Assembly (NCBI RefSeq): GCF_008281175.1
Contig: NZ_CP036524.1
Coordinates: forward strand, 2,356,001-2,420,000
Length of the DNA stretch: 64,000 bases
Direction: 5' to 3'
DNA from: [Clostridium] hylemonae DSM 15053
Lineage (GTDB): Bacteria > Bacillota > Clostridia > Lachnospirales > Lachnospiraceae
Shown here one piece after another: positions 20,116-28,562 of the stretch. A program made the translations under genes and the position numbers. Each line of letters opens with the position of its first letter. Position 1 is the first letter of the stretch. The notes under the pieces are model-generated. The model was not told the DNA's origin. It saw nothing but the letters and a program-made list of their open reading frames with translations, and made no database searches.

Positions 20116-21654
20116 TCACCTCCCCCAGTATTTCTTATTCATCATCCGGTAACCGATCGCTTCCTTAAGGTGCGCGGTGCCGATCTGCCCCGCTCCCTCA
20201 AGGTCCGCGATCGTTCTGGCCACACGGATCGTCTTATGGCAGGTTCTGGCTGTGAGACCGAGCGTTTCAAACGCCTGCTCCATGACCCTCTCCCCTTCGC
20301 TGTCCAGGCGGCAGTGACGCTTCAGCTCTTTTACGGGCAATGCGGCGTTCACTGTTGTTTCCAGTCCTTTGTATCTCTCTTTCTGCCGTTCCCTCGCTTT
20401 ACTTACACGTTCCCGTATCACCTCCGAGCACTCTCCGTCCTTTTCTTCGTTCAGGCTTTCATATTCTACCCTGGGAACCTCCACACAGATGTCCATTCTG
20501 TCCAGAAACGGCTGGCTGATCTTCGCGAGATACTGCTGTATCTGTCCCGGCGTGCAGCTGCACCGCTCAAGGTCCGGATAATTGCCGCACGGACACGGGT
20601 TCAGGGCGGCTGCCAGTATAAAGTCGGCGGGAAATACATAGCTTCCGTGCTTTCTTGTGATCCGTATCTTTTTTTCTTCCAGCGGCTGTCGGAGCACTTC
20701 CAGCACCGGCTTCTGGAATTCCGTCAACTCGTCCAGAAACAGCACGCCTCCGTGAGCCAGGCTGATCTCCCCCGGGGACGGTATGATACCGCCGCCGATG
20801 AGGGCGCTTCTCGTAACTGTGTGATGTACGCTCCGAAAGGGACGCCTAGCTGCAAGAGGATGTTCCTTGTCCAAAAGCCCCATAATGCTGTATACTTTTG
20901 TGATTTCCAGGCTCTCATCCAATGTGACCGGCGGGAGTATCGTCGGTAGTCTTCTGGCGATCATGGACTTTCCGCTTCCGGGAGGTCCGACGAGCAATAT
21001 GTTGTGACCGCCTGCCACTGCGACTTCCACCGCCCGCTTCACCGCCTCCTGACCGCGTATATCGCTGTAGTCAGGGGTCTGGGAGTTCACGGCGGGAAGA
21101 GGCCCCCGCGATATGTGGTGTCTCTCAGGCTCAATGCTTTGCGTACCGCACAGATAGTCACATACTTCCCGCAGCCATGCTGCGCCTATGATCTTTATGC
21201 CTTCCACGAGCGCGCCTTCCGCCGCGTTGGCTTTCGGAAGGATACACGTATGGCAGCCGGCCTTTTTTGCCTCCATCACAATGGGAAGGATCCCGGCCAC
21301 CTCCCGCAGCCGGCCGTCTAGGCTGAGCTCGCCGATGATGAGCGTATGTGCGAGGCCATTCTCCGGCACAAGGCCAAGAGACGCGAGTATCGCCGCGGCG
21401 ATGGGCAGGTCAAACGCCGCTCCTTTCTTTTTCACCGATGCGGGCGACAGATTGATCACCGTCTTCTTTGGCGGGAGTTCGATCCCTGAATTGCGCACGG
21501 CGGTGCGCACCCGCTCTGACGCTTCCTTTACTTCCGATGAGAGATAACCTACCATGTGGAACATGGGAAGGCCGTTGCTTATGTCTGCTTCCACATGGAC
21601 AAATTCCACCGTAAGCCCTTCGATGGCCGCAGACAGTACCGTACTGAAACTCAT
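20116..21654 (-). CDS. comM: YifB/ComM-family AAA+ ATPase (Mg-chelatase-like)
   Basis: A 512-residue ComM-type protein, linked in other bacteria to branch migration of recombination intermediates during transformation. The N-terminal Lon-protease-like fold (about 1-165; LPPKKTVINLSPASVKKKGA) precedes the AAA+ domain with Walker A LVGPPGSGKS and Walker B GVLFLDELTEF. A Mg-chelatase C-terminal domain ends the protein. A CxC..C cluster is seen in ALNPCPCGNYPDLERCSCTPG. Two in-frame ATGs exist at 21660 and 21654; GAGGA is too close to the first and correctly spaced for the second. It is followed by dprA and topA. Confidence 0.95.
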   Translation of the reverse strand: MSFSTVLSAAIEGLTVEFVHVEADISNGLPMFHMVGYLSSEVKEASERVRTAVRNSGIELPPKKTVINLSPASVKKKGAAFDLPIAAAILASLGLVPENGLAHTLIIGELSLDGRLREVAGILPIVMEAKKAGCHTCILPKANAAEGALVEGIKIIGAAWLREVCDYLCGTQSIEPERHHISRGPLPAVNSQTPDYSDIRGQEAVKRAVEVAVAGGHNILLVGPPGSGKSMIARRLPTILPPVTLDESLEITKVYSIMGLLDKEHPLAARRPFRSVHHTVTRSALIGGGIIPSPGEISLAHGGVLFLDELTEFQKPVLEVLRQPLEEKKIRITRKHGSYVFPADFILAAALNPCPCGNYPDLERCSCTPGQIQQYLAKISQPFLDRMDICVEVPRVEYESLNEEKDGECSEVIRERVSKARERQKERYKGLETTVNAALPVKELKRHCRLDSEGERVMEQAFETLGLTARTCHKTIRVARTIADLEGAGQIGTAHLKEAIGYRMMNKKYWGR

Positions 21655-21794
21655 TCGCATTCCTCTTTTCTTTTTGTAAATGTTTTGCTGGGTTGGCGGC
21701 CGATGCTGGCCGGATCTGACTTTTCGGGGCAGAACGCCCCGTAAAATGTAGATTTATCATAACGAATATGACAGATGATGTCAATAGAACGGTA

Positions 21795-21859
21795 AAAAGT
21801 GCAATAGAAAAGCCGCGCGGGCATTAAAAATACTCGCGCAGCTTTTCTATTGCACTTTT
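21795..21859 (-). terminator. sigK terminator whose stem is part of the coding sequence
   Basis: AAAAGTGCAATAGAAAAGC (21795-21813) is the exact reverse complement of 21841-21859. An inner CGCG pair shortens the loop. The upstream arm on the minus strand encodes the last residues of SigK (SAIEKL), the stop codon sits in the loop, and a T run follows the downstream arm. Confidence 0.8.
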
Positions 21860-22441
21860 CTCGATCCTTGACACATAAGAACGAGAGATGCCTAAGCGTC
21901 TGGCTATCTCCCGCTGTGTATACTCTTCTTCATTATACAGGCCATATCTCATCTTCAGTACAAGACGCTCCCTCTGTGAGAGCTCTCCTTCCACCTTCTC
22001 ATAAAGAAGCCGGATATCATCCTTCAGTGCAACTTTTCTGTGGGCATCGTCCTCGTCCGTCTCGATGATATCGAACAGCTGGATCTCATTTCCTTCCCGG
22101 TCTGTTCCGATCGGTTCATAGAGGGACACTTCTTTGGATGACTTCTTTTTAGAACGGAGGTACATCAATATCTCATTTTCGATACATCGGGCCGCATAAG
22201 TTCCGAGGCGGACACATTTATCGGGGTTGAAGGTCACCACGGCCTTTATAAGTCCGATCGTGCCGATAGAGAGCAGGTCTTCGTTGTCTTCTTCCAGCGA
22301 CTGGTACTTCTTAACGATATGGGCAACGAGGCGCAGGTTCCGTTCTATGAGAACATGTTTTGCTTCAAGGTCTCCCTCCGTATATTTTTGCATGTAATAT
22401 CTTTCTTCCGAGGCAGTGAGGGGTTGGGGAAAAGATTTCAA
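21824..22441 (-). CDS. sigK: RNA polymerase sporulation sigma factor SigK
   Basis: A mother-cell sporulation sigma factor of the sigma-70 family. Region 2 (NLRLVAHIVKKYQSLEEDNE, then DLLSIGTIGLIKAV and ENEILMYLRSKKK) and region 4 (TQREIARRLGISRSYVSRIEKSAIEKL) are intact. It is close to Bacillus SigK (FPQPLTASEE at the start). I start it at the TTG at 22441, six bases after AGAGGTG. The frame is open to another TTG at 22525 with no ribosome site. Either way there is no hydrophobic pro-sequence and no skin-type interruption, so activity cannot depend on SpoIVFB-style processing. It is divergent from the two-component operon at 22568. Confidence 0.9.
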   Translation of the reverse strand: MKSFPQPLTASEERYYMQKYTEGDLEAKHVLIERNLRLVAHIVKKYQSLEEDNEDLLSIGTIGLIKAVVTFNPDKCVRLGTYAARCIENEILMYLRSKKKSSKEVSLYEPIGTDREGNEIQLFDIIETDEDDAHRKVALKDDIRLLYEKVEGELSQRERLVLKMRYGLYNEEEYTQREIARRLGISRSYVSRIEKSAIEKLREYF

Positions 22442-22567
22442 GGAAAGCACCTCTTGGCGTATTTGATATAGTCTATGTGGCGGCAAATGCTTTTGTGCTT
22501 TTCCATATAAAATTTTCCTATACAAAGTGAAGGGAAGACGCTATATTAGAAAGAAGAGAGGTATGTC

Positions 22568-23836
22568 ATGAAAAAAACTTTTGGAAATATTATATTTTTC
22601 AGCCTGGTCATAACGTTGGCCGCGCAGCTCAATATCAACCTGTTTATCACAGACTTCAAGCTGTCTGTCGCCGTCATATGTTTCCCGGCTTTTTTATTTA
22701 TCGCTCAGTCTTTTCCGGTCCTGCCGGTGACTGTGCTCGGGGCGGCCGGGGTGTTTGCCTCCCGTCTGCTGCTCGTCTGGTTTCAGAGCGGCCGTCTGGC
22801 CGGGGCCGTCCGCTCCTATTTTCCTGAGGTGATCTTCTATCTCTGCTACGGACTGGCCTTTTACCTTTATACCCGCCGGTCTGGCGGACGCCTTCCGGGC
22901 AGAAACAAAGCGCTCCTTCCGCTGTTTCTCATCGACTACGGCGCCAATCTTGTGGAGCTGCTGTTCCGCATCCGCCTCGGCGCTTTTACGCCGAAGGCAC
23001 AGGCGAGCATACTCCTTGCAGCGGCGGTCCGCACAGCCGTTGTATGGTGTGTCCTGACTGTGTTTGCACATTACAAGCTCCTTCTTCTGAAGCAGGAGCA
23101 TGAAGAGCGTTATAAACGCCTCGTCCTGCTCATCTCGAAGCTGAACGGCGAGGTTGTCTGGATGAAAAAGAATACCGCCCTCATCGAGGATACGATGAGC
23201 ACTTCCTACCGTCTCTATGAAAAACTAAAGAGCGCGGACGAGAACGGCGCACTCTCAAAAGCCGCCCTGAAGGTGGCAAAAGACATCCACGAAGTAAAGA
23301 AAGAATATCTGCTCATCATGCGCGGCATATCTGAGGCGCTCAACGAAGAACTAGAAGGCGGCGGCATGTATGTCGATGAACTTCTGAACCTTCTGAAAGA
23401 CACATTAACGCTGTCAGCAGAGGAGCAGGAAAAAACACTTATAATAGAGACCGACTGCCGCGACCGCATCTACACAAACCAGCATTACGCCCTTATGTCC
23501 ATCTTCCGCAACCTGCTGACGAACGCGCTGGAGGCTGCTATAAAAGATGAAGTACATATATATGTCGGAGAAAAAAGTGAAAAGGACACTTTTATATTCA
23601 CAGTCACGGACGACGGACCCGGTATCCCCGAAGAGGATCAGACAGAAATATTTAAGACCGGATTTTCCACAAAAATAAACTTCTCAACCGGAGAGGTGAA
23701 CCGGGGCCTTGGGCTCAGCCTTGTCCGGGACCTGGCAGAGGACCAGTTCGGCGGGACGCTGACTCTTTCCTCTGTTCCCGGCAATACAACATTTACCCTT
23801 AGAATTCCAGCAGAAAAAATGAAGGTGGTTATATAA
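22568..23836 (+). CDS. Sensor histidine kinase, GlnK (YcbA)-like
   Basis: A 422-residue membrane histidine kinase. Residues 1-180 carry about six hydrophobic segments (for example IIFFSLVITLAAQLNINLFI and ILLAAAVRTAVVWCVLTVF). A coiled region with the probable phospho-His follows (KDIHEVKKEYLLIMRGIS, His near 241). The ATPase domain has the N box NLLTNALEAAI, G1 DDGPGIPEED and G2 GLGLSLVRDLAE. It ends directly against the response regulator gene: its stop abuts the next ATG. The partner has a YcbB-type output domain, so the pair resembles Bacillus GlnK-GlnL, which senses glutamine. The ligand here is not known. Confidence 0.88.
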   Translation: MKKTFGNIIFFSLVITLAAQLNINLFITDFKLSVAVICFPAFLFIAQSFPVLPVTVLGAAGVFASRLLLVWFQSGRLAGAVRSYFPEVIFYLCYGLAFYLYTRRSGGRLPGRNKALLPLFLIDYGANLVELLFRIRLGAFTPKAQASILLAAAVRTAVVWCVLTVFAHYKLLLLKQEHEERYKRLVLLISKLNGEVVWMKKNTALIEDTMSTSYRLYEKLKSADENGALSKAALKVAKDIHEVKKEYLLIMRGISEALNEELEGGGMYVDELLNLLKDTLTLSAEEQEKTLIIETDCRDRIYTNQHYALMSIFRNLLTNALEAAIKDEVHIYVGEKSEKDTFIFTVTDDGPGIPEEDQTEIFKTGFSTKINFSTGEVNRGLGLSLVRDLAEDQFGGTLTLSSVPGNTTFTLRIPAEKMKVVI

Positions 23837-24694
23837 ATGAAATTTTATCTCATCGACGATGACCGTAACATATTAAATATATTAAAGCTGATCATCACGA
23901 ACCGGAAGCTCGGAACTGTGTGCGGCACATCCTTAAGCGGTTCGGATGCCCTGGAGGACGTACAGACGCTCGCCCCGGATATTATCATCGTAGACTTGCT
24001 TATGACCGACATGGACGGCATCTCCTTTGTCCGCAAAGCAGGCAGTCTGCTGCCGCGGACCGCCTTTATCATGCTGTCACAGGTGTCCTCCAAAGATATG
24101 ATCGCCTCCGCCTATGAGGCAGGAGTCGAATATTATATACAGAAGCCGGTGAACAGCGTGGAGGTGGAAAATGTCATCTCGAAGGTGAGCCGTCAGCTTT
24201 CCATGCAGCGGACGATCCGGAAAATGCAGCATATCTTTATGGACGAGATGCCGGCCGCTTCCCCGGAACCGGAACGCGAAGCCCCTGCCGCCATCGCCTC
24301 GAGAACCGTGCTGACAAATATACTCCAGAGGCTTGGCATAAGCGGGGATACCGGCAGCAGGGATATCATCACAGCGGTGGAATACCTGCTGGAACACGAC
24401 GGTCAGATCAATGACATGACGCTCAGCGAACTGTGCGGCAGGTTCAGCGACTCCCCAAAGTCCATGGAACAGCGTATCCGCCGGACCGCCAACACAGGGA
24501 TGGTGAACCTTGCGCATCTCGGCATCGAGGATTATGGAAATGAGATCTTCACAGAGTATTCCAACACACTTTATAACTTTGAGCAGGTGCGCAGAGAGAT
24601 GGACTATATCCGTGGAAAAAGCGACCGGCACGGCAACGTCAAGATCAAAAACTTTCTGAATGCGCTTGTCGTTTACAGCCAGAACCGACAGTAA
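23837..24694 (+). CDS. Response regulator with YcbB (GlnL)-type DNA-binding domain
   Basis: A 285-residue response regulator. The receiver domain (1-120) has the acidic pair in LIDDDRN, the phospho-acceptor Asp in DIIIVDLLMTDMDG and the Lys in YYIQKPVN. After a Pro/Ala-rich linker (about 137-155) comes a helical domain of about 125 residues ending in KIKNFLNALVVYSQ, which is the YcbB/GlnL output type. AAGGTGG in the end of the kinase gene is its ribosome site. It probably controls the membrane protein gene at 24890, as GlnL controls transport genes in Bacillus; that is inference from position. Confidence 0.88.
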   Translation: MKFYLIDDDRNILNILKLIITNRKLGTVCGTSLSGSDALEDVQTLAPDIIIVDLLMTDMDGISFVRKAGSLLPRTAFIMLSQVSSKDMIASAYEAGVEYYIQKPVNSVEVENVISKVSRQLSMQRTIRKMQHIFMDEMPAASPEPEREAPAAIASRTVLTNILQRLGISGDTGSRDIITAVEYLLEHDGQINDMTLSELCGRFSDSPKSMEQRIRRTANTGMVNLAHLGIEDYGNEIFTEYSNTLYNFEQVRREMDYIRGKSDRHGNVKIKNFLNALVVYSQNRQ

Positions 24695-24713
24695 ATTTCT
24701 ATAGGCAGAATTA

Positions 24714-24774
24714 ACAGTATCATTATAGTCTTTTTGTGAATTATCACAAAATTCATAGTGGTACTGTTTTTTTT
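24714..24774 (+). terminator. Hairpin between the response regulator and the PfoR-like gene
   Basis: A 13-base outer stem (24714-24726 with 24755-24767, two G-T pairs) encloses an inner eight-base stem TTTTGTGA/TCACAAAA, and eight T follow. It is an intrinsic terminator for the two-component operon or an attenuator before the next gene. Confidence 0.75.
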
Positions 24775-24889
24775 ATGTCAATTTTGATACCTTCTGTAAC
24801 TTTTTGAAACCCGGCCTGTATATTGAGTTCATCAATAAAAGAACGGAATTATCAATAAATTCATTCTTAAGGATTGAGAGGTAAAAAGT

Positions 24890-25939
24890 ATGTTTACAAT
24901 CGTATCGGGAATCGGATTATTACTTGTCACGCTGGCCGGATTTTCACTCTTCAGCCTGAAAATGCCTAAAGGACAGCTTGCCATGTCCGGCATGGCCAAC
25001 GCGGCCATCGCCACATTTCTCATAGAAGCCGTACACAAATATATCACCGGAGATCTGCTCGGCATAGCGTTTTTCCACAGTCTCGGAGAGACTGCCGGAG
25101 GTCTGGGCGGAGTCGCAGCCGCCGCCATGGTGCCGATCTGCATGGGCGCCAATCCGGTGCTGGCGATCGTCGCCGGCGTGGCCGTCGGCGGATACGGAAT
25201 TCTTCCCGGCTTTATCGCCGGTTACATCGTCGGGCTTCTCGCCCCTGTCATAGAAGAAAAACTGCCCGAAGGGCTGAATATCATCGGCGGAGCGCTGCTC
25301 ATCGCGCCTCTGGCCCGCATCATCGTCATCACAGTCAACCCTGCCGTCAATGCAACGCTTGCGGCCATCGGCGGCACCATATCCGCCGCCACAGAGCAGT
25401 CCCCTGTTGTCATGGGCTTTCTGCTCGGCGGCATCATAAAGATGATCTGCACCTCACCGCTTAGCTCCATGGCGCTGACCGCCATGCTCGGCCTTGACGG
25501 GCTGGCGATGGGCATTGCAGCCATCGCATGCGTGGGAGGTTCCTTCACAAACGGACTCATCTTCTCCCGTCTGAAGCTCGGAGACAGGAGCAATGTCATG
25601 GCCGTTATGCTCGAGCCGCTCACACAGGCAGATATCATTACATCCAACCCGCTTCCTATCTACTGCTCTAATTTCTTCGGCGGAGGTTTCGCCGGGATCT
25701 CAGCAGCAGTGTTCCATATTGTGAATAATGCACCAGGGACAGCATCCCCGATTCCGGGACTTTTAGCGCCGTTCGCATTCAACCCTGCGTCACATGTCAT
25801 CGGCGCCCTCCTCTTCGCCATATTAGGCGGATGTGTGGCAGGCATCGCCGGCAGCAGGGTATTTCGTCAGAAAATAAAAGTCCCCGCTGTTCCTGCAAAT
25901 GACGAAAGGGGTCAGACCCCTGTCGCCACAGGGGTCTGA
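24890..25939 (+). CDS. PTS EIIC-like membrane protein, PfoR family
   Basis: A 349-residue integral membrane protein with about nine or ten segments, rich in Gly and Ala. It matches the PTS_EIIC_2 family, which includes PfoR of Clostridium perfringens (GGIIKMICTSPLSSMALTAM and PLTQADIITSNPLPIYCSNF are typical). No EIIA or EIIB domain is attached and none is nearby, so sugar phosphorylation cannot be assumed; some members act as regulators or as transporters of unknown substrate. The last ten or so codons (ERGQTPVATGV) and the stop are encoded by the palindromic repeat at 25904-25947, so the natural C-terminus has been replaced by repeat sequence. It follows the GlnKL-like pair and may be its target. 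Confidence 0.85.
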   Translation: MFTIVSGIGLLLVTLAGFSLFSLKMPKGQLAMSGMANAAIATFLIEAVHKYITGDLLGIAFFHSLGETAGGLGGVAAAAMVPICMGANPVLAIVAGVAVGGYGILPGFIAGYIVGLLAPVIEEKLPEGLNIIGGALLIAPLARIIVITVNPAVNATLAAIGGTISAATEQSPVVMGFLLGGIIKMICTSPLSSMALTAMLGLDGLAMGIAAIACVGGSFTNGLIFSRLKLGDRSNVMAVMLEPLTQADIITSNPLPIYCSNFFGGGFAGISAAVFHIVNNAPGTASPIPGLLAPFAFNPASHVIGALLFAILGGCVAGIAGSRVFRQKIKVPAVPANDERGQTPVATGV

Positions 25940-25947
25940 CCCCTTTC
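25904..25947. repeat. 44-bp BIME-like palindrome (type 2, copy A)
   Basis: Twenty-base arms (25904-25923 and 25928-25947) flank CGCC. Each arm contains its own small palindrome, GGGGTCAGACCCC or GGGGTCTGACCCC, so the element can fold as one long or two short hairpins. It supplies the end of the upstream coding region and lies before the convergent gene at 26023. Copy B at 35492-35535 differs at one base. Confidence 0.9.
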
Positions 25948-26022
25948 AAAATTCGGATAATATTCTGACAATTAAGAAGACCGCTGAGTTGCGGTCTTCT
26001 TCCATTATACCTATTTGGTTCT

Positions 26023-27174
26023 CTACAGCATTTCTATAAATGCCGCGATCCTCGTATTGAGCTGCCCGATGTCGGCCTGGGAATAATCTGTCTCCACACT
26101 GATATAAGGAATGTTCTTCTTTTCGTTCACGAATCTTCTTATGCCGAGTGTCTCTACGTTGTATGTATGACAGGCCTGCAGCACCATCTCCACCACGCCG
26201 TCGACTTTATATTCATCAATGAGCCTTCCAAGCAGCTCCAGGCGGTTCGGGTTGGGCGTCATGACGGAGCAGCCGATATTCAGATATCTTCTGGCCAGCG
26301 CGTCGTATATATCGGGGTTGTCCTCGTCCACAAGCTTATCGATAGATTTCGCGCCGGTACAGTTCTCGTATGTCACGACGATCCCTCCGTTGTCTTCTAT
26401 CGCCCTGATCACTTTTTCGGACGCCCCGCCTATCGGACATCCTGTCACGAGAATGCGCGGTTTTTTCTCTTCCATCCTGCCCTGGGCATATTCTCTTTTG
26501 ATCTTATCAACCAGCGCGTCTACCTCGTCCGGGATCGCCGCGCGGTCAAATTTGAACGTACTGCCGTAGAGGACTTTGAACAAGTCCTGGCCTTTTATAG
26601 GCGCCGGGTCATTTCGCATGACTTCATAGAGCTTTTTCAGTGAGCGTCGCCCCGCATTGTTCACTTTCACCGCTTCCCTGATCATCTCTTCGGTGATTTC
26701 CACGTCAAATTTCTGCTCCAGATATTCCCTGAACCGGATGATCTCGCTTTTCCAAAGCTTCAGCGCCTCTTCCCCCTGTGTGTTCGGCAGTTCCATGAGA
26801 AATACATCCTTGAACTCTTTCATGTATTCATACATCTTTTTCTTGCCGTCGCACGTCGTCTCCCCGACAACTACGTCGGAAAAGTAAAAGAACGGGCATT
26901 TGTCAGTCTTCGCAAATCCATAGCTGGACTTGATGAGCGGACATAAGTTTTTCGGCAGATCTTTTTCTGCCTCCGGTATCGTCTCATCTGATGTGGAGCA
27001 CAGTCCCACAGTCGCCGCTCCCATGGCCATGGCGATCTCCTGCGGAAAATACGTACAGTAAGCGCCTACGATTGGCACTCCTTTATCCTTCAGCTCCTTC
27101 ACGCCGAGAAAAGAATTTTTGCGCTGTTCGGCAAATTCCTCAAATACTTCCGGCAGTTCTTTAATCACTTCCAT
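26023..27174 (-). CDS. Double-cubane cluster protein (2-hydroxyacyl-CoA dehydratase HgdB-like, YjiM type)
   Basis: A 383-residue protein of the 2-hydroxyacyl-CoA dehydratase superfamily. Conserved Cys lie in GAYCTYFPQE, TVGLCSTSDE, LCPLIKSSYGFA, DKCPFFYF and TTCDGKKKMYEY, and in the second half in VTGCPIGGASEK, YENCTGAKSID and LQACHTYNVET. Its length and single-subunit form match the double-cubane cluster proteins, which hold an [8Fe-9S] cluster and do low-potential reductions. These need an ATP-driven activator reductase; none is visible here, so it must be encoded elsewhere. AGGAGG lies six bases before the ATG at 27174; the open frame extends further but without a ribosome site. Confidence 0.88.
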   Translation of the reverse strand: MEVIKELPEVFEEFAEQRKNSFLGVKELKDKGVPIVGAYCTYFPQEIAMAMGAATVGLCSTSDETIPEAEKDLPKNLCPLIKSSYGFAKTDKCPFFYFSDVVVGETTCDGKKKMYEYMKEFKDVFLMELPNTQGEEALKLWKSEIIRFREYLEQKFDVEITEEMIREAVKVNNAGRRSLKKLYEVMRNDPAPIKGQDLFKVLYGSTFKFDRAAIPDEVDALVDKIKREYAQGRMEEKKPRILVTGCPIGGASEKVIRAIEDNGGIVVTYENCTGAKSIDKLVDEDNPDIYDALARRYLNIGCSVMTPNPNRLELLGRLIDEYKVDGVVEMVLQACHTYNVETLGIRRFVNEKKNIPYISVETDYSQADIGQLNTRIAAFIEML

Positions 27175-27261
27175 TTTGTTCCTCCTGTGTGTTCTCTGAT
27201 TTTTCACCAGCATATAAATGCATTCTACAATCATCCTATCACTGCCCGCCCGATGCCGCCA

Positions 27262-27314
27262 ATAAAAAAGACAAATAAAACGGCCGTCTTATAGGCGTTT
27301 CCTATAAGACGGCC
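27262..27314 (-). terminator. Terminator of the rnj-trmR-trhP transcript
   Basis: GGCCGTCTTATAGG pairs with CCTATAAGACGGCC (27282-27295 and 27301-27314). On the minus strand GTTTTATTTGTCTTTTTT follows. It lies ten bases after the U32 stop. Confidence 0.92.
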
Positions 27315-27323
27315 CCATATCGC

Positions 27324-28562
27324 TTACTCTTGTACGTCAGGCTCTGCTCTTCGCAAAATGTCATACAGCTCTGCCCTGCATCCCAAGTCTACATACAGCA
27401 CCTGCTTCGGGTGGGGAGCGCTGTCCTGCTCATTTCCCTCTTCATCTGCCAGTCTTCTGACGACAGCTTCCACATTATCCCCATTCGGTTTCATGATCTC
27501 GACCGTCTCTCCCACAGAAAATTTATTCCGCTGTTCGATCCGGTACATTCCGTCCTGCTCACCGCTTATGATGCCGAGATACGTATATTCCTTCACATAC
27601 GTATTGCTGTCATATATCTGGCTTTCATCGGCCGGCTTGCCGAAATAGAACCCGGTCGTGAACTGCCGGTAAGTGCAGTTGGATATCTGGTCGAGATACC
27701 ACGGCATATTTTTCCTGTACAGTTCGGGACTCCTGGCATAATCGTCGAGCGCCCTGCGGTACGTCCGCGCCACCGTCGCCACATACAGCGCGGTTTTCAT
27801 CCGGCCCTCGATCTTGAGACTGTCGATACCGGCGTCGATCAGTTCCGGGATATGTCCGATCATACACAGATCCTTGGAATTGAAAATGTAAGTGCCCCTC
27901 TCATTTTCATAGACGGGCATATACTCTCCCGGCCGTGTCTCCTCAACGATAGAATACTTCCATCTGCACGGGTGCGTGCAGGCTCCCCTGTTGGCGTCCC
28001 GCCCTGTAAAATAATTGCTCAGAAGACAGCGTCCGGAGTAAGAGATGCACATTGCCCCGTGCACGAAGCTCTCGATCTCCATCCCGTCCGGGATCTTCTC
28101 CCTTATCTCCTTTATCTCCGCAAGAGAAAGCTCTCTGGCCGACACGACACGCTTTGCCCCCTGCTTCCACCAGAAGAGATAGGTGCCGTAATTCGTGTTG
28201 TTCGCCTGCGTGCTGATATGCCGCTCGATCTCAGGACAAATCTCCCCCGCGATCTCGAACACCGCCGGGTCTGCGATAATTAGCGCATCCGGGCCGATCT
28301 CTTTCAATTCCTTAAAATATTCCCGCACACCGGGCAGGTCGTCGTTATGGGCAAGTATGTTCGCCGTCACATACACTTTGACACCGCGCTCATGCGCAAA
28401 CCGGATCCCTTCTCTCATGTCGTCCATAGAAAAATTCTTTGCCTTGGCTCTGAGCCCAAAAGCCTCTCCTCCGATATACACCGCGTCCGCCCCAAATATT
28501 ACCGCTGTCTTTAACACTTCCAGGCTGCTTGCCGGGATCAACAATTCAGGATGTCTGGCCAT
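27324..28562 (-). CDS. U32-family protein, tRNA uridine-34 hydroxylation (TrhP type)
   Basis: A 412-residue peptidase-U32-family protein. Marks are ELLIPASSLEVLKTAVIFGA, DAVYIGGEAFGLRAKAKNF and the Cys-rich centre AMCISYSGRCLLSNYFTGRD followed by NRGACTHPCRWKY, which is thought to hold an iron-sulfur cluster. Despite the old peptidase name, relatives YrrN/YrrO (TrhP) make 5-hydroxyuridine at tRNA position 34 using prephenate. The gene upstream encodes a TrmR-like methyltransferase that would act on that product, and the two overlap by 17 bases, so I favour the tRNA role. Family members involved in 23S rRNA hydroxylation (RlhA) are the alternative. A strong terminator follows. Confidence 0.88.
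   Translation of the reverse strand: MARHPELLIPASSLEVLKTAVIFGADAVYIGGEAFGLRAKAKNFSMDDMREGIRFAHERGVKVYVTANILAHNDDLPGVREYFKELKEIGPDALIIADPAVFEIAGEICPEIERHISTQANNTNYGTYLFWWKQGAKRVVSARELSLAEIKEIREKIPDGMEIESFVHGAMCISYSGRCLLSNYFTGRDANRGACTHPCRWKYSIVEETRPGEYMPVYENERGTYIFNSKDLCMIGHIPELIDAGIDSLKIEGRMKTALYVATVARTYRRALDDYARSPELYRKNMPWYLDQISNCTYRQFTTGFYFGKPADESQIYDSNTYVKEYTYLGIISGEQDGMYRIEQRNKFSVGETVEIMKPNGDNVEAVVRRLADEEGNEQDSAPHPKQVLYVDLGCRAELYDILRRAEPDVQE

Noticed and set aside
19023-21654. dprA and comM as proof of natural competence
   Set aside because: Both are widely kept in non-transformable Clostridia, and no uptake genes are in the window.
27330-28283. Plus-strand open frame of 317 codons opposite the U32 gene
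   Set aside because: Antisense shadow with no homologous pattern; the U32 Cys motifs are on the minus strand.
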